DNA of 60,609 nt from Desulfobacterales bacterium (GCA_011049715.1 DRHF01000111.1:1-60609), one strand, 5' to 3'; counted from the first letter of the stretch, positions 1 through 9,518 are shown. Program-made: numbers and translations. The notes: generated from the letters alone by a model not told the origin.

Positions 1-451
1 TATTATTTAGACATCCGTTGCCATTTACCTATGGATTTATCTGCAAAGCCGGGCAGGGTTTTTAATCGGCAGCCGGGTCACTGTTTGAAGGTCTTAGCGG
101 GCGTTTAGCCGGAACCTTCCGAGGCCTTGTTTTCAAGCGTCTTAAAACGAATGACCCGGTTATTATATTTACAGACCGGCCGAGTTCCGGTTTTACACCC
201 GCTTTGACCTGAGTTTGAGCCGCCGACCGATTCAATATCCTGCTCGGCGCTCGGGTCTAAATATATATGGCCTCATTAGTAAATAAATTTTTAATAAAAT
301 CATAGCTGGCACAGGGTTTGCAGTGAATTAAAAAATGATCAATAACTGCAACCCCAAAGAGTTCAGTTGTTTCGGGTTACGTCAAAAACCGATTAATGGT
401 CCATATATGTTAGGATCAGGCGCTTTTGTCGATGGCTGCTGAGGTTGTTTT
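1..451. other. non-coding leader region upstream of region A
   Basis: No convincing gene lies in this stretch. It holds an 8-bp inverted repeat (CCGGGTCA at 73-80 against TGACCCGG at 152-159) enclosing about 70 nt with smaller internal complementarities, and a second short stem (ACCGG / CCGGT) near 174-195. The last 150 bases are AT-rich and should contain the promoter of the region A gene run, but I could not pick a -35/-10 pair with confidence. The ribosome binding site GAGG of the first gene is at 441-444. Confidence 0.4.
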
Positions 452-2599
452 ATGACATTTGATCTATCACCACTGTTGAGCCCGGAATCCATAGCGATTA
501 TTGGTGTATCAAAAAGTCCGACAAGAATCGGCGGCAGGTTATTGAAATATCTGTCCAAACACGGGTACACCGGCCATTTGGCTTTGGTGAATCCAAAATA
601 TGAAGAACTCAACGGGATAAGGTGCTATCCCAATATTTCCAATATCCCTGTTCCAATCGACTGTGCCCTCATCGCTGTTCCTGAAAAAAATGTGCTTTCG
701 GTGTTGAATGATTGCGCCGACAACAATGTTAGGGCGGCCGTTGTTTTTAGCTCCGGTTTCGCAGAAACAGGTAGTTATGGCAAAAAAGAGCAGCAGAAAA
801 TCAAAGAACTGGCCAGAACAAAAAATTTGAGAATATGCGGCCCCAATTGTATCGGATTGATCAATTTTAACCGTCATACGGCGCTATCTTTTTCCCAGCT
901 TTTGGAAATCGATGCCCTTATCCCGGGCAGCATCGGATTTATTTCCCAAAGTGGCGCGTTGGGCGGCTCATTGGTAAATCGTGCCATGGATAAGAACATC
1001 GGCTTGAGCTATTTCATTTCCAGCGGAAATGAAGCAGATATTGAAGTATCCGATTTTATAAAATATTTAGTCCTTCATGATGAAAATACCAAAGTGATTG
1101 CAGCGGTAATAGAGGGGTTTAAGGATGGATCAAAATTCGTTGAAGCCGCTGAAATTGCGCTGAGGCATCAAAAACCGATCATTGTTTTGAAAATTGGAGA
1201 AACAGAAGCAGGTAAAAAGGCTACTGCTTCACATACCGGTTCCTTGGCTGGATCGAATTCGGTCATTGATGCCGTCTTTAATCAAAAGGGTGTTATCAGG
1301 GTTCAAAACTACGATGAATTGTTTCAAACCGCCTCATTATTCTCCAAAGGCCAAATCCCAAAAGGGAATAGGGTGGGTATTCTTACCAGCACGGGAGGCG
1401 GAGGTATTATAATGGCGGATTACTATACAAAACTGGGCCTGTCAGTTCCGGAGCCTTCTCGGAAGACCAAAAAACTGGTATCAAAAGAAATTTCATCTTT
1501 TGGCCAGATAGCAAACCCGTTTGATTTAACCGGTCAGCTCTTCAATGACCCTGAAATGTTTGGGCGGTGTATGAAGCTCTTTGCGGAGGACTGCAATTTT
1601 GACATTATTCAAGTTAATGTATCCATGGTTGCAGGGGAATCCAGTGAAAAAAGGGGTTTACAGATCATAGAGGCTGCCAAAGGAACCTCAAAACCGGTCG
1701 TTACCTGGTGGGCTGCAGGCGGATTGTCTGAACCCGGGATAAAGATATTAAATAATAGTGAAATCACTCTGTTTAGATCGCCTGAGAGGTGTGCAACGGC
1801 TGTGAAGGCCTTGGTCGACTACGGTCAAATACTGGGAAAAGGCCCGGTCACCAAATACCGGGATGATCGCCCCGACCGCTCCGCCTTTTTAGGTCGTGTA
1901 AAAAACATCCTGGATACGGGATGTAAGAGTCTTAGTGAACACCGAAGCAAGACCCTGTTAAAGCAATACGGCATCCCGGTTACAAGGGAAAAGGTAACAA
2001 AATCGTCACTCGAAGCTGCCCGCTTTGCCGAGGAGATCGGATTCCCGGTTGTACTTAAAATTGATTCTCCTGATATCATCCATAAATCAGAGGCCGATGC
2101 GGTTAGACTGGGTGTCAACTCCAAAGATGAGACCGTACGAATTTATGAAGAAATTATTGAAAATGTAAAAACGTATAACCCAAAAGCGAAAATCAACGGT
2201 GTTTTGGTGCAAGAAATGATTCAAGGTGGAACTGAAGTCATTGTGGGTATGTCCCAGGATCTCCAGTTCGGTCCGACAATTGCTTTTGGGTTGGGAGGCG
2301 TTTTTGTGGAAGTATTAAAAGACATATCGTTGCGTGTCGTCCCGTTGTCAAATTCAGATGCGGAACGCATGATCAGGGAGACAAAGGGGTATCAAATCCT
2401 AAAAGGGGTACGCGGAAAAAATCGCTCAGACATTGAGGCTGTTGTTGATGTCCTGTTGCGGATTTCCAGATTAGCAGAAGACTGGAAAGACTCCATTTCC
2501 GAGATTGATATAAATCCATTAATTGTTTTTGACCAAGGCCACGGCATAAAAGCACTGGACGCACTGGTTGTGCTTAAACAGAACGATAATGTTGATTGA
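452..2599 (+). CDS. ADP-forming acyl-CoA synthetase (acetate-CoA ligase family)
   Basis: This 715-residue protein has the fused alpha-beta layout of NDP-forming acyl-CoA synthetases, which interconvert acyl-CoA + ADP + Pi with acid + CoA + ATP in the cytoplasm. The N-terminus is a CoA-binding Rossmann domain (LSPESIAIIGVS, about residues 7-18). A succinyl-CoA-synthetase-like flavodoxin domain follows, with SQSGALGG and the phosphorylated histidine expected at H261 in TASHTGSLAG. The C-terminal part from about residue 500 is an ATP-grasp domain (YGIPVTREK, GFPVVLKIDSPDIIHKSE). Length matches the family. The start has a GAGG site 7 nt upstream. It is the first gene of the long + strand run and overlaps the next by 11 nt. 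In this context it could either activate a carboxylic substrate or harvest ATP from a product acyl-CoA; direction and substrate cannot be read from sequence. Confidence 0.9.
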   Translation: MTFDLSPLLSPESIAIIGVSKSPTRIGGRLLKYLSKHGYTGHLALVNPKYEELNGIRCYPNISNIPVPIDCALIAVPEKNVLSVLNDCADNNVRAAVVFSSGFAETGSYGKKEQQKIKELARTKNLRICGPNCIGLINFNRHTALSFSQLLEIDALIPGSIGFISQSGALGGSLVNRAMDKNIGLSYFISSGNEADIEVSDFIKYLVLHDENTKVIAAVIEGFKDGSKFVEAAEIALRHQKPIIVLKIGETEAGKKATASHTGSLAGSNSVIDAVFNQKGVIRVQNYDELFQTASLFSKGQIPKGNRVGILTSTGGGGIIMADYYTKLGLSVPEPSRKTKKLVSKEISSFGQIANPFDLTGQLFNDPEMFGRCMKLFAEDCNFDIIQVNVSMVAGESSEKRGLQIIEAAKGTSKPVVTWWAAGGLSEPGIKILNNSEITLFRSPERCATAVKALVDYGQILGKGPVTKYRDDRPDRSAFLGRVKNILDTGCKSLSEHRSKTLLKQYGIPVTREKVTKSSLEAARFAEEIGFPVVLKIDSPDIIHKSEADAVRLGVNSKDETVRIYEEIIENVKTYNPKAKINGVLVQEMIQGGTEVIVGMSQDLQFGPTIAFGLGGVFVEVLKDISLRVVPLSNSDAERMIRETKGYQILKGVRGKNRSDIEAVVDVLLRISRLAEDWKDSISEIDINPLIVFDQGHGIKALDALVVLKQNDNVD

Positions 2600-3032
2600 A
2601 GAAAAATTTTCGGTGAAATCACCTGTCCGAAAAGTATGGGATTCTCTTTTGGACCCTGAAATCGTAGGGCATTGCATCCCGGGCTGTGAAACGGTAGAGC
2701 CGGTAAATGACAAGGAGTACAACAGTATAATCAAAGCCAAGGTGGGATTCATCACAGCTCGATTCAAGGTCAGGACGGTTATTGAAGAAATCGTTCCCTA
2801 CCGTCTTATACGGACCGCGGGAGAGGGCAATGAGCTACGGAAGTTAGGACATTTCAGACAAAAGACTATCATCAATTTCACTGAATTGTCGGAAAATGAA
2901 ACCGAAGTTTCCTATTCGTCAGATGTGTCAATTGTTGGAAAACTGGCAACATTCGGCGATAGGATTCTAAGGGCAAAAGCCAGGGAGCTCGGGAAAGAAT
3001 TTGTCGATGCTGTAAAACGGAAAATAGAGTAA
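2589..3032 (+). CDS. CoxG-like SRPBCC-fold protein
   Basis: A 147-residue protein of the START/SRPBCC superfamily resembling carbon monoxide dehydrogenase subunit G. Visible features are the N-terminal FSVKSPVRKVWDSLLDPE, the GCETVEPV segment and a C-terminal amphipathic helix ending in KRKIE. CoxG proteins help recruit or mature molybdenum hydroxylases at the membrane, and this gene lies directly upstream of the first molybdenum hydroxylase genes, which supports that role. I chose ATG 2589, overlapping the previous gene's end by 11 nt; a TTG at 2568 would add seven residues (CLNRTIM region) that are not typical of the family. There is no signal peptide or transmembrane segment. Ligand and exact partner are unknown. 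Confidence 0.75.
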   Translation: MLIEEKFSVKSPVRKVWDSLLDPEIVGHCIPGCETVEPVNDKEYNSIIKAKVGFITARFKVRTVIEEIVPYRLIRTAGEGNELRKLGHFRQKTIINFTELSENETEVSYSSDVSIVGKLATFGDRILRAKARELGKEFVDAVKRKIE

Positions 3033-3057
3033 TTGGTTTGATTGGAGGTATCGGTGT

Positions 3058-3936
3058 ATGCAAAGTTTCAAATATTTCCCCGCCAAAACCGTAAAAGAAG
3101 CTTGTGACTTACTTTCACAATTTGGGGAAGAAGCCAAGATTCTGGGAGGTGGCCAGTCCCTGCTCACCCTGATGAAACAAAACTTTGTCAGCCCATCGTA
3201 CCTCATCGATATTAAAGAGATATCGGATCTGAATTACATCCGCTATGATGAAAAAGACGGATTGAGAATCGGTGCACTGGCCACCCATCGATCCATCGAA
3301 AAATCGGTTGTTGTAAAAGAAAAGTTTTTTATGTTGACCGAGATGGAACGCACCCTGGCCTCGGTTCAGGTCAGAAACTGGGGGACGGTCGGCGGAAATC
3401 TTTCCCACGCGGATCCAGCATCGGATTTGGCTCCGACGCTCTTGGCCCTCAAGGCAAAGGTAACATTGGCCGGGGTGGATGGGGAGCGGGTTGTCGACCT
3501 GGACGATTTTTTTATCAGTTACTTTGAAACGGTTCAACAACCAAACGAAATATTGACCGAGATCCATATCCCAAATTCTGCCACGGGAGGTGGAGCCTAT
3601 TGTAAATTCGCCCACAGGGCCACGGATTTGGCCGTTGTGAGTGTCGCCACTCACCTCGTGCTTGACCCTGAAACCAAAGATCGGTGCCATGATATCCGGA
3701 TTGTCATGGGATCTGTGGGCTCCACCCCGCTTAGATCAACGAAAGGGGAAGATATACTGAAGGGACAAAAACCAAGGAAGGATCTCATTGAAGAGGCCGC
3801 GCGGGCTTCATCTAAAGATGCCCAGCCAACTACCGACATCAACGGGTCCGAGGAGTACAAAAGAGAGATCGTTCGGGTTCTTGTAAGAAGAGCTATAAAA
3901 AAGGCCTCCCGGCGGGCCATGGAGGTAAACGGGTAA
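3058..3936 (+). CDS. molybdenum hydroxylase 1, FAD-binding subunit
   Basis: The 292-residue medium subunit of a xanthine-dehydrogenase-family enzyme (CoxM/CutM type). It shows the FAD loop ILGGGQSLLTLMK (about residues 29-41) and the second flavin motif TVGGNLSHADPASD (about 111-124), followed by the CO-dehydrogenase flavoprotein C-terminal domain. It carries electrons from the 2Fe-2S subunit to an external acceptor. It lacks the cysteine-rich insertion that holds the extra 4Fe-4S cluster in 4-hydroxybenzoyl-CoA reductase HcrB, so it is not that enzyme. The start is preceded by GGAGG at about 3044. The stop TAA abuts the ATG of the next subunit, the usual arrangement for co-translated subunits. 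Confidence 0.92.
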   Translation: MQSFKYFPAKTVKEACDLLSQFGEEAKILGGGQSLLTLMKQNFVSPSYLIDIKEISDLNYIRYDEKDGLRIGALATHRSIEKSVVVKEKFFMLTEMERTLASVQVRNWGTVGGNLSHADPASDLAPTLLALKAKVTLAGVDGERVVDLDDFFISYFETVQQPNEILTEIHIPNSATGGGAYCKFAHRATDLAVVSVATHLVLDPETKDRCHDIRIVMGSVGSTPLRSTKGEDILKGQKPRKDLIEEAARASSKDAQPTTDINGSEEYKREIVRVLVRRAIKKASRRAMEVNG

Positions 3937-4395
3937 ATGGAAACATTAGGAGTGACTGTTAATGGAGAACATGTGGAATCCCTGATCGATCCCAAAACGA
4001 CCCTACAGAATTTTTTACATGATACATTGGGGTTGATCGGTACCAAAGAAGGTTGCGGCAGTGGCATGTGTGGCTGTTGTACCGTCTTGGTGGATGGAAA
4101 AGCAGTAAAGTCATGTCTGATCCTTGCGCTTCAAGTCAGGGGTAAAACCGTTCTAACAATTGAGGGATTGGCCCAAGGAGAAACACTAGATCCGCTTCAG
4201 ACGGCATTTATTGAAAATGGAGCCCTTCAATGCGGATATTGTACCCCCGGCATGGTGATGTCAGGGAAAGCACTTTTGGAAGAAAACCCGAATCCGTCGG
4301 AACAGGAAATTCGGCAGGCGCTCTCTGGAAATCTTTGCCGGTGCACAGGATACGATAAGATCGTCAAAGCCGTACTCAGTGCTTCTGAGAAATGA
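3937..4395 (+). CDS. molybdenum hydroxylase 1, 2Fe-2S subunit
   Basis: The 152-residue small subunit. It has a plant-type 2Fe-2S domain with C40-x4-C45-x2-C48 and a later Cys in VKSC, then the helical domain with the second 2Fe-2S centre (QCGYCTPG and NLCRCTGY). It passes electrons between the molybdopterin and FAD subunits. The order FAD, FeS, Mo subunit matches coxMSL-type operons. The ATG directly follows the previous stop, and GGAGG lies inside the previous gene at about 3921. Length is normal and all eight cluster cysteines are present. Confidence 0.93.
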   Translation: METLGVTVNGEHVESLIDPKTTLQNFLHDTLGLIGTKEGCGSGMCGCCTVLVDGKAVKSCLILALQVRGKTVLTIEGLAQGETLDPLQTAFIENGALQCGYCTPGMVMSGKALLEENPNPSEQEIRQALSGNLCRCTGYDKIVKAVLSASEK

Positions 4396-4435
4396 CGGAA
4401 TGTAAAAGCTTTAAGAAACAGGGGAGATTTGCCGC

Positions 4436-6793
4436 ATGAAAGCGAAGGAAAAATATGATCACATTGGAAAATCTATTCATAATGTCAATGCCAAGGCAAA
4501 AGTTACGGGTAGGGCCAAATACTGTTCAGATATGGAATTTCCCGGCATGCTCTATGGCAAAGCCAAAAGAAGCCCATACGCCCATGCCAGGATTATCTCC
4601 ATAGATACATCGAAGGCTGAAAGCCTGCCCGGCGTGAAAACCGTGATCGTTGGTGGTGAAGAGACCTGCCCCTTTCGCTATGGCGCCGGTGTAGGGGATG
4701 AGTTTGTGCTTGCTAGGGAGAAGGCATTATTTGTCGGTGATCCTGTGGCAGCGGTGGCTGCCGAAAGCGAGGAGATTGCACAAGAGGCGGTGGATCTCAT
4801 CGAAGTTGAGTACGAGGAACTCCCGGCGGTATTTGATGGGGATGAGGCTTTTAAAAGAAATCCACCTGCGATTCTGCATGAGAACCTGAAGAGTTATCAG
4901 ACCCTCCGTTCTGTCCCGCCCCGGTTTGATGAAAAGAGACCCAATGTCTTCAATTACTTCAGAATTCGGCGCAATAACGCTGAGAGTGCTTTTAAAGAAG
5001 CCGATCTTGTGTTTGAAAACCGATTTGAGACCGCCATGATCCATCATGTCCAGATGGAATCCCACTGTGGGATCGCCTCGGTTGATGATACCGGAAGGTT
5101 GGTGGTCTGGGGAACAAGTTCAAAGCCCTATGGAATGCATCGGGATATCGCTGAATCGAGAGGCCTCCCTTTATCCGCCGTAAGGGTGATCATCCCCACC
5201 CACGTCGGGGGAAGTTTTGGCGGCCGGGATTCCAAAGCGGAACAGATTGCCGCCTCCCTTGCTCTGGCCCAGAAAGGATACCCGAAGCGGCCGGTCAAGG
5301 TGAAGTTCACCCGGGAGGAGCACTTGAGTACCACCACGACACGAGCGCACTATATTGTGGATATCAAGACGGGTGTAAAAAAGGACGGAACAATAATGGC
5401 CAATGAAATGAGGCTGCTCCTGGTCGGAGGCGCATACGCAGGGACCGGTTATCTGACGGCAAGAAACGCTGCCTTTGGCCCGGCGGCAAATTACAAGATA
5501 CCCAATTTTAGTTTGGATGCCTATGGGGTGTATACCAATCAGCGTATGGCCGGTGCATTCAGGGGGTTCGGTAATGCCGAGTCCCTTTGGGGGATGGAAT
5601 CGCAGATGGACATCATTGCCGAAGCGCTGGACATCGATCCGCTTAAATTAAGGCTAAAGAATTGTATCGATGAGGGAGACCTGAACGCATTTGGGGAAAC
5701 GATGCATAGTGTGGGTGCAAAAGAGTGCCTGCATGCTGCAGCAGAGGCCATTGAGTGGGGAAAGAAAACCGAAGGAAAAGCGCCCCATTTGAAAAGAGGC
5801 AAGGGGATCGCACTGGGCAACAAGTACAGTATTGTGCCGTCGGCCTCCGCGGCAATTATCAAAGTGCACCCGGACGGACTGGTTGAACTGAGGACTAGCA
5901 CCGTCGATCTGGGGCAGGGATCGAGTACGATTTTTTCCCAAATGATCGCGGAACAATTCAAGATCCCTATTTCAAAGGTCCGGGTATTGAATCCGGATAC
6001 CGATATCACACCGTTTGATCTGGGTACGGCATCCAGCCGGTCAACCTTTAATATGGGAAATGCCATAATTAAGGCGTGCCGGGATGCTAAAAAACAGTTG
6101 TTTGAACTTGCTGCCAAGGAACTGGAGGCCGCTGAGAATGACCTGGAAACAGCCGATTCCAAGGTTTTTGTCAAAGGTTCTCCCGAACGTGGCATCCATA
6201 TCAAGGATCTGTTCATTCCGATGGTCATCGGTGGGTACACCTTAAAGGAAGGTGCGGAAATTATAGGGAAGGCAACCTATTACCTGCCCGGTGTGATGCC
6301 TGATCCGGAAACAGGCGCGTCAGAAAAGCCGGCCGCGTTTTATATGTTTGTCGCCCAAACGGCGGAGGTTGAAGTCGACACCCAAACCGGTAAAATCAGG
6401 GTCCTCAAGATGGCCACCGCCAATGACTGCGGAAAGGCGATAAACCCGATGATGGTCGAAGGCCAACAGGATGGCGGCGTTTTGAGCATGGGAATCGGAA
6501 GTACTTTACTGGAGGAAGTGATTACCGATAACGGTGTCATGCTCAATCCGCAATTGGCAGATTACAAAATTCCGACCACGCTCGATTGCCCGGACCTGGA
6601 CGATTATAAATCCATCATTATTGAAACCGCCCATCGAGACGGGCCGTGGGGAGCCAAAGGCGTCGGCGAGAGCACAATGGTATCCACAGCACCCGCAATT
6701 GCAAATGCCTTATATGACGCGATTGGGATAAGATTTTATGATATTCCCATCACACCTGAAAAGGTTTTAAGAGCGATCAAGGGCAAATTCTAG
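4436..6793 (+). CDS. molybdenum hydroxylase 1, molybdopterin-binding subunit
   Basis: The 785-residue catalytic subunit of the xanthine dehydrogenase family. The N-terminal a/b hammerhead domain (residues about 1-150) begins GKSIHNVNAKAKVTGRAKY. Molybdopterin-binding signatures include GGSFGGRDSK, GAFRGFGNAE (around residue 372) and DLGQGSSTIFSQ. The conserved catalytic Glu is E745 in AKGVGEST. The GAFRGFG segment differs from the AYRCSFR loop of true CO dehydrogenase, so a ring- or aldehyde-hydroxylating function is more likely. Such enzymes hydroxylate an electron-poor carbon, often next to a ring nitrogen, using water as oxygen source. The gene needs a molybdenum cofactor cytosine dinucleotide or related cofactor; no maturation genes lie in this window. 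Confidence 0.92.
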   Translation: MKAKEKYDHIGKSIHNVNAKAKVTGRAKYCSDMEFPGMLYGKAKRSPYAHARIISIDTSKAESLPGVKTVIVGGEETCPFRYGAGVGDEFVLAREKALFVGDPVAAVAAESEEIAQEAVDLIEVEYEELPAVFDGDEAFKRNPPAILHENLKSYQTLRSVPPRFDEKRPNVFNYFRIRRNNAESAFKEADLVFENRFETAMIHHVQMESHCGIASVDDTGRLVVWGTSSKPYGMHRDIAESRGLPLSAVRVIIPTHVGGSFGGRDSKAEQIAASLALAQKGYPKRPVKVKFTREEHLSTTTTRAHYIVDIKTGVKKDGTIMANEMRLLLVGGAYAGTGYLTARNAAFGPAANYKIPNFSLDAYGVYTNQRMAGAFRGFGNAESLWGMESQMDIIAEALDIDPLKLRLKNCIDEGDLNAFGETMHSVGAKECLHAAAEAIEWGKKTEGKAPHLKRGKGIALGNKYSIVPSASAAIIKVHPDGLVELRTSTVDLGQGSSTIFSQMIAEQFKIPISKVRVLNPDTDITPFDLGTASSRSTFNMGNAIIKACRDAKKQLFELAAKELEAAENDLETADSKVFVKGSPERGIHIKDLFIPMVIGGYTLKEGAEIIGKATYYLPGVMPDPETGASEKPAAFYMFVAQTAEVEVDTQTGKIRVLKMATANDCGKAINPMMVEGQQDGGVLSMGIGSTLLEEVITDNGVMLNPQLADYKIPTTLDCPDLDDYKSIIIETAHRDGPWGAKGVGESTMVSTAPAIANALYDAIGIRFYDIPITPEKVLRAIKGKF

Positions 6794-6821
6794 CCGGCAA
6801 TCTGTTACCAAGGATATGGAT

Positions 6822-7709
6822 ATGGCATACCAAGATGTAGTTTCCATAGCGTGCATTAATTTTCATACTGAATGGGGTGATAAAGCAGCCAACTTGAGCA
6901 AAATAAAGGCCTTCACGGTTGAAGCGGCAAATCAGGGCAATCATATCATCATCTTTCCGGAGCTGGCACTGAGCGGCTACGAGTGCAGTGAGGACGTCGG
7001 CGGTGAAATGAAGTCTTGCCGGGTGCACCGGGAACTGGCTGAGGTTATCCCCGGTCCGTCGACTGAAGCAATGTTGGGATTAGCAGCAGAACTTGATGTT
7101 TACATTGTATTCGGGATGCCGGAACAGGACAAAAATAATCCCGATGCGCGTTATATTTCTTCGGTCGTCATTGCACCGGAAGGAATCCTCGGCGCCTACC
7201 GAAAGCTCCATCTGGCTCCCTCGCCCCGTTTCACAGAGAGTATCTGTTTTGCCCCGGGAGATCAGGTGCCGGTTTGGAAAACCAGATATGGGGTCATCGG
7301 CGTTTTGATCTGCTATGACTTTTACTTTTTCCCCGAACTGGCCAGGATTATGGCCCTAAAAGAGGCGACACTGTTGATAAACACCACTGCCAGCGCCGCC
7401 GGACCGGGTAAACCCTATTTCATTGTGCAACAGACCGGAAATCGGGCCACAGAAAATCTGGTCTATGCGGCCAGTGCCAACCTGGTGGGAAAAGAGAGAA
7501 CAAAGGCCTATTATGGCCACAGTGTTATTGCCGGCCCCCACAGTCCCAGACCGGCGTTCGTATTTGCCGAAGGCGGCGATGCCGAAGAGATTGTGAGCGC
7601 TACCCTGAGTTTTCCAAGATTAAGGGCCTATGCCGAACGGCTCGATTGGAAAAAAAGCCGCAGATCCCGATTGATCTATAACGAACTAGGCAATTTAAAC
7701 CTCAGCTGA
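6822..7709 (+). CDS. nitrilase-superfamily amidohydrolase (C-N hydrolase)
   Basis: A 295-residue carbon-nitrogen hydrolase. The Glu-Lys-Cys triad is visible: E47 in FPELALSGY, K128 in YRKLHLAP and C164 in LICYDFYFFPE. Members cleave linear amides or N-carbamoyl amines (for example beta-ureidopropionase). I prefer ATG 6822 (MAYQDV) because AAGGA at 6810-6814 is 7 nt from it but only 1 nt from ATG 6816. The gene sits in a run that also encodes a cyclic amidohydrolase about 5 kb downstream. The natural pairing is ring opening by the cyclic amidase followed by cleavage of the open-chain amide here, with release of ammonia. Substrate is not known. Confidence 0.85.
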   Translation: MAYQDVVSIACINFHTEWGDKAANLSKIKAFTVEAANQGNHIIIFPELALSGYECSEDVGGEMKSCRVHRELAEVIPGPSTEAMLGLAAELDVYIVFGMPEQDKNNPDARYISSVVIAPEGILGAYRKLHLAPSPRFTESICFAPGDQVPVWKTRYGVIGVLICYDFYFFPELARIMALKEATLLINTTASAAGPGKPYFIVQQTGNRATENLVYAASANLVGKERTKAYYGHSVIAGPHSPRPAFVFAEGGDAEEIVSATLSFPRLRAYAERLDWKKSRRSRLIYNELGNLNLS

Positions 7710-7755
7710 AGGCCTAAAGGGTCGTATTGCGTTAAATGAATAAAGGTTTTGAATC

Positions 7756-9468
7756 ATGACCAGCAAGGTCGTAAGCCTAGGTCAGGCCATCGATAATAAT
7801 ATTGCGTCCGGTATGACCATCCATATAAGCCTTCAGGCCGGCGCCGCAACCTGCGAAGTTGCCAGACAGTTTTGGGGCAAAAAAGCAGACTTCACACTCA
7901 TTATGAATATGATTGGCGGTCACCATGCCCTTAGCTTGCTTCACGGCGGCCTGGTGAAAAAGCTGATCTTTGCCACCTGTGCCGATATCTATCCCAGGCC
8001 TTACCCGAATCCGGTCATTCAGCGTGGTTTCAAGTATAAAAACTTCGACCTTGAAAACTGGTCGATGTTATCCCTGACCCAGGCCCTGATGGCAGGTGCG
8101 TTAAACCTTCCCTTTATTCCGACGCGTTCCATCATTGGAAGCAGTATGGCTAACGACAACAGCCATGCCTTTGCAATGATGGACGATATATTTGGGAGTG
8201 GTCAAAAAATCGGTTTAATAAAATCAATATGCCCGGACATATCGATAATACATGGATGGGCTGCAGACCCCGTGGGCAATCTAATTCTTCCCGGTCCACC
8301 ACGCGATGCCTGGGCAGCCAAGGCAAGCAGACAGGGTATTATTGTTACCGTTGAGAAGATAGTCAGTGAAGATTTCATCAGAAACCACTCTCTTTTGGTT
8401 ACGATTCCGGCCAGTTTGGTTAACGCCGTCTGTTTGGCCCCTTTCGGGTCGCATCCCCAAAACATGAGTGCCCAAAGTCTTCCGGAATTTGAAGGGTATG
8501 ATTTAGATCACCGGTTTTTAAAAGATTTTCGACGGGCAACCGAAACCACCGATGCCCTGGATCAATGGGTAAAGAAATGGATACTCGATTGCCCCTCACA
8601 CGAAGATTATTTGCATAAGTTGGGGAAAAGCCGCTTACGCAATTTAAAAAGCGAAGGCACACCCCACGTCTTAAAACATAAAAAAAAGGGGGCATCGACA
8701 GAACATGTCGACCCAAAACAACCCACTGCAACGGAGTTGGCGATAATCGGCGGTGCACGAAAAATAAAAGACATCGTTATTACGCACCAATACAAGACCA
8801 TGTTCGCAGGGATCGGAATATCGGGCCTGGCAGGTTGGTGTGCCTATTACTTTTTGAAAGATGAAAACTATTCTATAGACTTAATAGCCGCCGGGATAGG
8901 ATATCAGCCTTGCCCGGGTGATCCCCTGCTGATAAGTCCGGCGAACATGGCGACAGCAAAAATGATTTCAGACAGCTTAGACCTCCATGGTGTAAGTGTG
9001 GGCGGGATAAACAGCCGGTGTCTGGGGGTGCTGGGGGCCGGGCAAATCGACAAATTCGGGAATATCAATTCGACTATAATCAAGTCCCGCAAGGGGGATA
9101 ATATATACCTATCCGGAGCTGGGGGCGGCAACGATATCGCAAGCAGCGCGAAGGAGGTGGTGGCTGTGGCAGTGCATAGACCCAACCGCCTGGTTGATAA
9201 CGTAAGCTACATTACATGTCCGGGCGCCCGTGTGAGCACCTTGATAACGAACGAAGGGATCTACGTAAAAGATAATGGGGTATTTATCATAGAGGGATAC
9301 TACCCAACGCCTGAACTACCCGGAAAAAAAGAAAGGATAAATGAAATTGTAAACAATTGCGGGTGGGAGCTTCGCCTGGCGCCCGAGCTGGAGAAACTTT
9401 CCCCGCCAACATCAGACGAGTTGGGGTTGCTACGATCATTTGACCCTGACGGTGTTTTCCTTCGGTAA
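7756..9468 (+). CDS. fused class I CoA-transferase-like protein (alpha-beta) lacking the catalytic Glu; possible ring-cleaving hydrolase
   Basis: This 570-residue protein joins a glutaconate-CoA-transferase alpha-like half (about residues 1-300, including LNLPFIPTRSIIGS) to a beta-like half (about 330-570, including SGAGGGNDIAS). In class I transferases the beta half carries the catalytic glutamate in a motif like VESG; here the aligned segment is LIAAG, so the position is Ala378. The scaffold glycine-rich segment is kept, so this is unlikely to be a simple decayed gene. The nearest precedent I know is IpdAB of mycobacterial cholesterol catabolism, a CoA-transferase-fold enzyme that hydrolyses a carbon-carbon bond in a cyclic CoA ester and also departs from the transferase active site. 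A C-C or thioester hydrolase role is therefore inferred. Separate subunits are the norm; the fusion is unusual. Confidence 0.75.
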   Translation: MTSKVVSLGQAIDNNIASGMTIHISLQAGAATCEVARQFWGKKADFTLIMNMIGGHHALSLLHGGLVKKLIFATCADIYPRPYPNPVIQRGFKYKNFDLENWSMLSLTQALMAGALNLPFIPTRSIIGSSMANDNSHAFAMMDDIFGSGQKIGLIKSICPDISIIHGWAADPVGNLILPGPPRDAWAAKASRQGIIVTVEKIVSEDFIRNHSLLVTIPASLVNAVCLAPFGSHPQNMSAQSLPEFEGYDLDHRFLKDFRRATETTDALDQWVKKWILDCPSHEDYLHKLGKSRLRNLKSEGTPHVLKHKKKGASTEHVDPKQPTATELAIIGGARKIKDIVITHQYKTMFAGIGISGLAGWCAYYFLKDENYSIDLIAAGIGYQPCPGDPLLISPANMATAKMISDSLDLHGVSVGGINSRCLGVLGAGQIDKFGNINSTIIKSRKGDNIYLSGAGGGNDIASSAKEVVAVAVHRPNRLVDNVSYITCPGARVSTLITNEGIYVKDNGVFIIEGYYPTPELPGKKERINEIVNNCGWELRLAPELEKLSPPTSDELGLLRSFDPDGVFLR

Positions 9469-9518
9469 GCCAAAACCGAAAGAGAGCAATAGTTCAACGA
9501 AATATTAAGGAGAATTAC

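Noticed and set aside
5539-6240. 233-codon - strand open frame inside the Mo subunit 1 gene
   Set aside because: It lies wholly opposite a well-conserved gene, shows no domain, and its composition is that of a reverse-strand shadow.
3058-6793. Reading the first Mo hydroxylase as CO dehydrogenase because of the CoxG neighbour and subunit order
   Set aside because: The large subunit has GAFRGFG where form I CO dehydrogenase has its AYRCSFR loop.
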